Of a DNA stretch of 12,564 nt, positions 7,715 through 12,564 are shown piece by piece. Within the stretch, counting starts at the first letter, position 1. Each line of letters begins with the position of its first letter. The stretch covers positions 9,018 to 21,581 of the forward strand of contig DHSP01000022.1 in the NCBI GenBank assembly GCA_002408485.1. The letters run 5' to 3'. Under the pieces are notes generated by a model, which searched no databases, was not told the origin of the DNA, and saw only the letters and a list, made by a program, of their open reading frames with translations. The position numbers and the translations under genes are program-made. Source of the stretch: Proteiniphilum sp. UBA5283 (lineage in GTDB: Bacteria > Bacteroidota > Bacteroidia > Bacteroidales > Dysgonomonadaceae).

Positions 7715-9397
7715 ATGAAAGGATTAAATAAATATAGTAATTACACTAAAAAACTTTTAGCTGTATCTTTACTAGCAGTTGTAACTGCAGGCTGTTCTGA
7801 TTTTTTGGATATGCAGCCACCTGCTGAAATTTCGGATGCCAACTTCTGGACAGGAGAAAGCGATGCTAAATTAGCACTGGTAGGTTGTTACAGATTTAGC
7901 AGCGGTTGGTCAAACGATAACTTTGATTCGGCACAAGGTCTTCTGTATTTGGACTTTAGCGGTGGCAACGGTACCGAAAAAGAAAACTTTACGACCAATA
8001 TGGCTAGTAGCAATACGGTAGCTACTAACGGTAACTTGAATTGGTATTGGAGAACTTCTTACGAAAAGTTGGCTAAGTACAATACATTCCTGGACAACAT
8101 TGGTAACTGTCCGATGGATGAAACCAAGAAAAAACAATGGATTGCCGAAGTAAAGACATTGCGTTCTTATTTCTTGTTCAATTTGGCTTTCTATTTTCAA
8201 AATGTACCTATGCCTTTAACTACATTGAGCGTAGAAGAAGCCAATACAATGGCACAATCTTCACAGGCAGAAGTTTATGAACAAGTGGAAAGTGACTTGA
8301 AAGACGCTATTAGCGTGTTGCCTTTGGAACAGAAAGATGAAAACCTGGGTAGAATCTCTAAAGGTGCTGCCCGTACTATTCTTGCACGCCTGTACTTAGC
8401 ACAAAACAGGTTTTCCGAAGCTGCTGCGGTATTGAAAGATATCATAGACTCGAATATTTATGCTTTGGATCGTAGAAACGGTGACGACAGTTACGAAAAA
8501 TTCTTCCATGATGGTGGAGAGTCAAGTCCTGAAGCTATTTTCTCTATTTTAGGTTTGAAAGATAAATTCACAAATGTTCGTTATATCTATATGTTCCCTG
8601 AAATGGCAGGGGGATGGCATCAATTTGCAGTATATAATGAATTGGTAAAATCTTATTTCTGTGCCGATGGTAAGAACATTGAAGAATCTGAACTTTATGA
8701 TGATAATGATCCATACATTAATCGAGACATCCGTCTGTATGCCTCTGTATTCCTGCCTCCATTGGGAACTTATCCTGGAACTACTTTCCTAGGTAAGACT
8801 TATAATTGTTATAAAGGCCCTAACACAGCCGACTCTTATAACAGATATACTTTGTTTAATGGATATTGTCCTAAAAAAGGTGCTGACCCTAATTATACCG
8901 ACATTTGGAACAACTATACGCACACTCCTTTGATGCGATATGCTGAAGTACTGCTGTCATACCTGGAAGCAGTAAACGAAGCTAATTCTGGCGCTGTTGA
9001 TCAAGCATTGTTGGATTTAACCATTAATGATGTCCGTGATCGAGTGAAGTTGCCCGGTTACACAATAGCAGAGTTGAGTAGCCAAGAAGCCATACGTGAA
9101 GCAGTACGTAAAGAACGTCGTGTTGAATTGGCTTTTGAAGGTCTTCGCTATTTCGATATTTTGAGATGGGGTGTGGCGAAAAAATTACTAAACCATACAT
9201 TTACAGGTGTGAAACTATCTGATGACCCTTCTGCTCCTAACTACCGTGGAAGTGGTTCAAGTGCTTCTCCTGTTGATGAGGATATGTATTACCAATTTGA
9301 GAAACGTATGTGGTCTGACCATAACCGTTATTTCCCAATTCCACAAAATGAATTGAATGTGAATAAAAATTTGAAGCAGAATACAGGTTATAATTAA
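7715..9397 (+). CDS. SusD/RagB-like glycan-binding outer-membrane lipoprotein
   Basis: This 560-residue protein is the surface lid of the SusC transporter and captures the glycan outside the cell. The lipoprotein signal ends in VVTAGC, placing the lipidated cysteine at residue 27, followed by the SDFLD typical of SusD proteins. The N-terminal SusD-like domain with its TPR-type helices covers roughly residues 30-240. The C-terminal RagB/SusD domain shows YAEVLLSYLEAVNEA (about 409-423) and RKERRVELAFEGLRYFD (465-481), then a closing FPIPQNELNVN and QNTGYN, all strongly conserved in the family. It starts 13 bases after susC and ends 15 bases before the mutarotase gene, which implies one transcript. 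Base composition matches the AT-rich barrel part of susC, so the two probably travelled together. The family call is certain; the bound sugar is inferred from the fucosidase downstream. Confidence 0.95.
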   Translation: MKGLNKYSNYTKKLLAVSLLAVVTAGCSDFLDMQPPAEISDANFWTGESDAKLALVGCYRFSSGWSNDNFDSAQGLLYLDFSGGNGTEKENFTTNMASSNTVATNGNLNWYWRTSYEKLAKYNTFLDNIGNCPMDETKKKQWIAEVKTLRSYFLFNLAFYFQNVPMPLTTLSVEEANTMAQSSQAEVYEQVESDLKDAISVLPLEQKDENLGRISKGAARTILARLYLAQNRFSEAAAVLKDIIDSNIYALDRRNGDDSYEKFFHDGGESSPEAIFSILGLKDKFTNVRYIYMFPEMAGGWHQFAVYNELVKSYFCADGKNIEESELYDDNDPYINRDIRLYASVFLPPLGTYPGTTFLGKTYNCYKGPNTADSYNRYTLFNGYCPKKGADPNYTDIWNNYTHTPLMRYAEVLLSYLEAVNEANSGAVDQALLDLTINDVRDRVKLPGYTIAELSSQEAIREAVRKERRVELAFEGLRYFDILRWGVAKKLLNHTFTGVKLSDDPSAPNYRGSGSSASPVDEDMYYQFEKRMWSDHNRYFPIPQNELNVNKNLKQNTGYN

Positions 9398-9412
9398 TAG
9401 AATGTCAATCCT

Positions 9413-9796
9413 ATGGCTATAGAAGGATACAATGTCAACAAATTCCATGGCCCGACTAAACGTTTTTGTCGGACTATGGATCTGAAAAATGATCCAGCAT
9501 TGATTACTGAGTACGTAAACAGACACGGTAGGGAGAATTCATGTCCCGAGATTAGAGAAGAAATTCGTTCGGCAGGCATTCTGGAAATGGAAATATATAT
9601 TTGGGGCAATCGCTTGTTTATGATTGTAGAAACTCCGATTGACCTTGATTGGGATGCTGCGATGAATAAACTCTCAACCCTCCCCCGCCAGCAAGAGAGG
9701 GAAAATCTAATGTCTGTATTTCAACAATGCAATGAAGGTGATACTGCTTCTGAAAAATGGAAAATGATGGAAAGAATTTTCCATCTATATGAATAG
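9413..9796 (+). CDS. RhaM-family sugar mutarotase, probably acting on L-fucose
   Basis: The 127-residue protein resembles the L-rhamnose mutarotase family (RhaM, formerly DUF718), small cytoplasmic enzymes that interconvert the alpha and beta anomers of a sugar. Visible family features are KRFCRTMDLKNDP (16-28), EYVNRHG with Y34 and H38 (matching Tyr and His of the E. coli active site), PEI at 45-47, the MEIYIWGNRLFMIVET strand pair, and a C-terminal W116 with RIFHLYE. The residue before PEI is Cys44, where family members usually have Trp. No rhamnose gene is nearby, while an alpha-L-fucosidase and a broken L-fucose dehydrogenase relative follow. L-fucose is therefore the likelier substrate: the fucosidase releases the alpha anomer and the dehydrogenase would use the beta anomer. 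That substrate is inference. No signal peptide is present. The first ATG was chosen because it places the conserved KRFC strand near the N-terminus. Confidence 0.8.
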   Translation: MAIEGYNVNKFHGPTKRFCRTMDLKNDPALITEYVNRHGRENSCPEIREEIRSAGILEMEIYIWGNRLFMIVETPIDLDWDAAMNKLSTLPRQQERENLMSVFQQCNEGDTASEKWKMMERIFHLYE

Positions 9797-9808
9797 TTTA
9801 ACTTAGTG

Positions 9809-9844
9809 TGGAAAGAGGGTACATCAATGAGTCCCCTCTTTCTA
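9809..9844 (+). promoter_or_regulatory. Intergenic hairpin between mutarotase and fucosidase genes
   Basis: GAAAGAGGG (9811-9819) pairs perfectly with CCCTCTTTC (9834-9842), and one wobble plus one T-A pair extend the stem to 9809/9844. The loop is 14 bases. It is followed by TAAAATTG rather than a T run, so it is not a classic terminator. It may mark an mRNA processing or stability boundary between the susC-susD-mutarotase part and the fucosidase. Confidence 0.45.
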
Positions 9845-9879
9845 AAATTGAGATTCAAATAACTCTAAATCAAATCAAT

Positions 9880-11523
9880 ATGACGAAGTTGAAAACTGTT
9901 TACCGGACTCTCTTGCTAATTTTTTTTTTATTATCTTGTTCGCCCAAGCATGAAAAAGCGTTGATAGGGATGTATGAACCAACGTGGGAGTCTCTCGCTC
10001 AATATGAGCAGGCACCTGATTGGTTCAGAAATGCGAAATTTGGTATTTGGGCACATTGGGGGCCACAGTGTCAACCGGAGCAAGGTGATTGGTATGCCCG
10101 ATTCATGTATGACGAAGGCAGTCATCAATACAATTGGCATGTAGAAAATTACGGACATCCTTCAGAGTTTGGATTCAAAGATGTAATTCATTCATGGAAA
10201 GCAGAAAACTGGAATCCCGAAGAGTTGATGGCACTCTATAAAAGAGTCGGCGCACAATATTTCTTCACATTGGGAAACCATCACGACAATTTTGACCTTT
10301 GGGATAGTAAATATCACAATTGGAACGCTGTAAATATGGGACCAAAGAAAGATATTGTGGCCGGATGGGAGAAAGCGGCGCGTGCTAACGGAATCTATTT
10401 TGGTGTCAGCATTCACTCTGCTCATGCATGGACTTGGTATGAAACAGCTCAGAGATCTGACAAAGAAGGTGATTTTAAGGGCATTCCCTATGATGGAGCA
10501 CTTCAGAAGGAGGATGGAAAAGGAAAATGGTGGGAAGGCTATGATCCTCAGGAATTATATGTTCAAGATCATCCATTGAGTGAAGAAAGCCATAATACAG
10601 GCCGTATTCATAGCCAGTGGGGTTGGGAAAACGGAGCTTCTGTTCCTTCAGAACAATATTTCCAAAACTTTCTTGATAGAAACATCGATATGATTAATAA
10701 GTATAACCCTGACCTGATTTATTACGACGATACAAGTATGCCGTTATGGCCTGTCAGTGATGTGGGCTTACAAGTTGTTTCTCATTTCTACAATAAAAGT
10801 ATCAAAGAAAATCACGGAACAAACAATGCGGTAGTGTTTGCTAAAATACTGACTGAAGATCAAAAAAAGTCATTGGTTTGGGATGTTGAGAAGGGTGTCC
10901 CTGATCAAATTCAGGAGAAACCCTGGCAGACATGCACTTGCTTGGGTAGTTGGCATTATGACAGATCAATCTATGATAATGACAGATATAAGTCTGCATC
11001 TACTGTGGTTCATATGCTGATTGATATCATTAGTAAAAACGGTAACTTGCTCCTAAGTGTTCCCATGCGGGGAGACGGAACAATTGACGAAAAAGAGGAG
11101 GCGATTCTGAATGAGGTGTCAGCCTGGATGGATGTAAATAAAGAAAGTGTCTTTGACACCCGACCATGGAAAATCTTCGGAGAAGGACCGGTGGCTGAAT
11201 CCGTCAATCCTCTTCAAGCACAAGGATTTAATGAGGGAAAACATCAACCCTATAGTGCTGAAGATATTCGGTTTGTAACCAAAGACTCTGTACTCTACGC
11301 CCATGTAATGGCATGGCCCGAGAATGGTGAGGTGGTTATCAAATCTTTGGCAGAAGGGAATCCACTTTTTGAACACGCAATCAATGCTATTTCCATCCTT
11401 GGTGTTGATGCCAAACCTTCGTATGAAAGGAATATTGAAGGGTTGGTTGTGACGCTTCCTCCAGAGATGGAGTCGAGTGGAATATCTTTCGTAATAAAGA
11501 TTGATGTCAATGAAAAACTGTAG
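9880..11523 (+). CDS. GH29 alpha-L-fucosidase, predicted lipoprotein
   Basis: The enzyme is a retaining exo-fucosidase that removes alpha-linked L-fucose from glycans. I start it at ATG 9880 (547 residues), since this gives a lipoprotein signal ending in FFLLSC with Cys20. The frame is open back to a GTG at 9808, but that would add 24 residues before the signal and include the intergenic hairpin. The catalytic barrel shows WFRNAKFGIWAHWG (48-61), the substrate-binding pair H134-H135 in GNHHDNFDLWDS, and NPDLIYYDD, where D283 fits the GH29 nucleophile position (D284 is adjacent). NGNLLLSVPMRGDGTID closes the barrel, and a beta-rich C-terminal domain runs from about 430 to 547. It probably sits on the outer membrane or in the periplasm. 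It follows susD and the mutarotase on the same strand. The specific linkage cleaved cannot be read from sequence. Confidence 0.93.
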   Translation: MTKLKTVYRTLLLIFFLLSCSPKHEKALIGMYEPTWESLAQYEQAPDWFRNAKFGIWAHWGPQCQPEQGDWYARFMYDEGSHQYNWHVENYGHPSEFGFKDVIHSWKAENWNPEELMALYKRVGAQYFFTLGNHHDNFDLWDSKYHNWNAVNMGPKKDIVAGWEKAARANGIYFGVSIHSAHAWTWYETAQRSDKEGDFKGIPYDGALQKEDGKGKWWEGYDPQELYVQDHPLSEESHNTGRIHSQWGWENGASVPSEQYFQNFLDRNIDMINKYNPDLIYYDDTSMPLWPVSDVGLQVVSHFYNKSIKENHGTNNAVVFAKILTEDQKKSLVWDVEKGVPDQIQEKPWQTCTCLGSWHYDRSIYDNDRYKSASTVVHMLIDIISKNGNLLLSVPMRGDGTIDEKEEAILNEVSAWMDVNKESVFDTRPWKIFGEGPVAESVNPLQAQGFNEGKHQPYSAEDIRFVTKDSVLYAHVMAWPENGEVVIKSLAEGNPLFEHAINAISILGVDAKPSYERNIEGLVVTLPPEMESSGISFVIKIDVNEKL

Positions 11524-11597
11524 TATATTGCATTTTTATTGAAAGGTTATTTTTAAGTGAATGGATATTTTTGCTACACCGCATCAGAATTAAATAG

Positions 11598-12376
11598 ATG
11601 GAATATAGAAAAATAGGCACCACCGGGATGAAGGTTTCCAAAATTGGTTTTGGAGCCTCATCCTTAGGCGCAGTTTTTCACCCTCTGAAGGAGGAGGTCG
11701 GAATGAATGCTGTACATACAACTTTGGATAACGGGATAAACTTCATCGATGTATCTCCCTACTACGGACACCTAAAAGCTGAAACAGGATTGGGCAAAGC
11801 ATTGAAAGATGTTGACCGTCATCTTTACTATCTCTCTACAAAAGTGGGTCGGTACGGTAAAGATGGAGAAAACAGCTGAGACTAATTCTGCAGTAAAGGC
11901 CAGAGAAAGTGTTTTTGAGAGCATTGAACGATTGAATGCCGATTATGTACACCTGATCAATGTGCACGACATCGAATTTGCAGATTTGGAACAGGTTTGC
12001 AATGAGACATTATCGGCACTGGGCTGAACTGCGAAACAAAGGAATCGTGAAGCACATCGGGATTATAAACTTAAATTTACGTCATTTCGAGACAGAGAAT
12101 GGTGCACCGGGATGGCATCCTACCCCGGAAGCATTGAAACGAGTGATAAGAAAAGCCATCGATTACTCCAAATCAAAAGGTGTTTCAATTGAACAACTGG
12201 CGATGAGCTTCAGTACAGCTAATCCGAGAATCGCCACAACATTGTTCAGTTCAACAAACCCGGAGAACGTGCTAAAGAGCATCAGATGTACTAACACTCC
12301 GCTTAATATGGAATTGTTCACTGAAATGCAAATGATTCTTGAGCCGGGATTTCGTGACACTTGGGTGAATAGCTGA
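11598..12376 (+). pseudogene. Broken aldo/keto reductase, L-fucose dehydrogenase type
   Basis: The reading frame is split into three parts that together align in order with an aldo/keto reductase. Part one (11598-11879) has the N-terminus, D51 and Y56 in FIDVSPYYG, and K82 in LSTKVG. Part two, in another frame to 12027, has RESVFESIERL and the catalytic His in LINVHDIEF (11965-11967). Part three, from about 12024, has ELRNKGIVKHIGI and GAPGWHPTPEALK through to the C-terminus. The lesions I infer are TGA where Trp is usual (11877-11879), one extra base near 11885-11887, and one extra G in 12021-12023. In-frame loss of roughly 60-70 residues near 12083-12095 removes late barrel strands. Intact relatives oxidise L-fucose or similar aldoses to lactones with NAD(P), which fits the fucosidase and mutarotase upstream. 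The product cannot be functional as read. Sequencing error could explain the insertions but not the internal loss. Confidence 0.85.
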
Positions 12377-12486
12377 ATTCGGGTCTGCTGGAAAATTGAT
12401 AGTTTCGTTGTAAATCAGCAAATTAATCGATATAAGACTTGCATAACAGCAAGAAAATCAAAAGCAATCGGGTTGCCCCCCACGTT

Positions 12487-12502
12487 TGCAGCCATTGCTG
12501 CA
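12487..12502 (+). repeat. Small inverted repeat upstream of the next gene
   Basis: TGCAGC (12487-12492) and GCTGCA (12497-12502) form a perfect 6-base stem with a CATT loop, 44 bases before a possible start codon. A run of six C residues lies just upstream. No T run follows directly, so it is not a convincing terminator. The stretch 12377-12545 holds no other gene that I can see, and no good TTTG/TAnnTTTG promoter. Confidence 0.25.
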
Positions 12503-12545
12503 TGACTCGAAACTATATTTTTAACTAACTATTGTTGTTTAAATT

Positions 12546-12564
12546 ATGAAAACAAAATTTTTAA
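12546..12564 (+). CDS. Possible start of the next gene, cut by the window end
   Basis: An ATG at 12546 in an AT-rich setting opens MKTKFL and runs off the window. The Lys-rich start followed by hydrophobic residues resembles the start of a signal peptide, which would suit another secreted enzyme or transporter of the locus. Only six codons are visible, so neither the gene nor its product can be confirmed. Confidence 0.35.

Noticed and set aside
9808..9879. Extension of the fucosidase to the GTG at 9808
   Set aside because: It would put 24 polar residues ahead of a good lipoprotein signal peptide and place a strong hairpin within the coding start. ATG 9880 explains the signal peptide better.
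11566..11573. TATTTTTG resembling a -7 box before the broken reductase
   Set aside because: No TTTG lies at the 19-21 base distance upstream, and the region is AT-rich enough for such a match by chance.
12377..12545. Search for an attachment site, transposon end or RNA gene in the final gap
   Set aside because: Only a 6-base-pair inverted repeat and a run of six C residues are visible. There are no long repeats matching another part of the window and no tRNA-like fold.

Overview
The window looks like chromosomal DNA of a member of the Bacteroidales (Bacteroidota). It carries a SusC/SusD pair, a FecI-type sigma factor with a FecR-type anti-sigma factor, and a LytTR regulator with a membrane-embedded N-terminus. 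It also has promoters of the Bacteroidota type (TTTG, 20 bases, TAnnTTTG), and the starts lack Shine-Dalgarno sequences. Nothing in it fixes the genus.

Layout: positions 25-879 (minus) encode a membrane-anchored LytTR DNA-binding protein. It is divergent from a 372-residue alpha/beta-hydrolase-like protein of unknown substrate at 1093-2211 (plus). From 2312 everything reads rightward: a promoter, an ECF sigma factor (2382-2945), a 237-base gap with a terminator-like hairpin, and a FecR anti-sigma factor (3183-4151). Next come a 148-base leader with a hairpin, a SusC transporter with an N-terminal STN signalling domain (4300-7701), its SusD lipoprotein (7715-9397), a small sugar mutarotase of the RhaM family (9413-9796), a GH29 alpha-L-fucosidase lipoprotein (9880-11523), a broken aldo/keto reductase of the L-fucose dehydrogenase type (11598-12376), and possibly the first codons of another gene at 12546.

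Read together, 2382-12376 is a polysaccharide-utilisation locus for fucosylated glycans. The expected logic is that SusC/SusD bind and import a fucosylated oligosaccharide. The STN domain of SusC reports substrate to FecR in the inner membrane, which frees the ECF sigma factor to transcribe susC onward. The GH29 enzyme releases alpha-L-fucose, the mutarotase speeds conversion of alpha- to beta-fucose, and an L-fucose dehydrogenase would oxidise the sugar to the lactone. That last gene carries a nonsense change, two apparent one-base insertions and an internal deletion, so the oxidative step is lost here or supplied elsewhere.

The most interesting structural signal is an abrupt change of base and codon use inside susC, near 4975-5040. 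There the signal/STN/carboxypeptidase-regulatory part (roughly half GC) meets a clearly more AT-rich plug and barrel. It suggests a mosaic gene in which a resident sigma/anti-sigma sensor end was joined to a different transporter body. I see no CRISPR array, tRNA, rRNA, insertion sequence or recombinase gene. The system is a recognisable PUL with unusual details rather than a clearly new kind of system.
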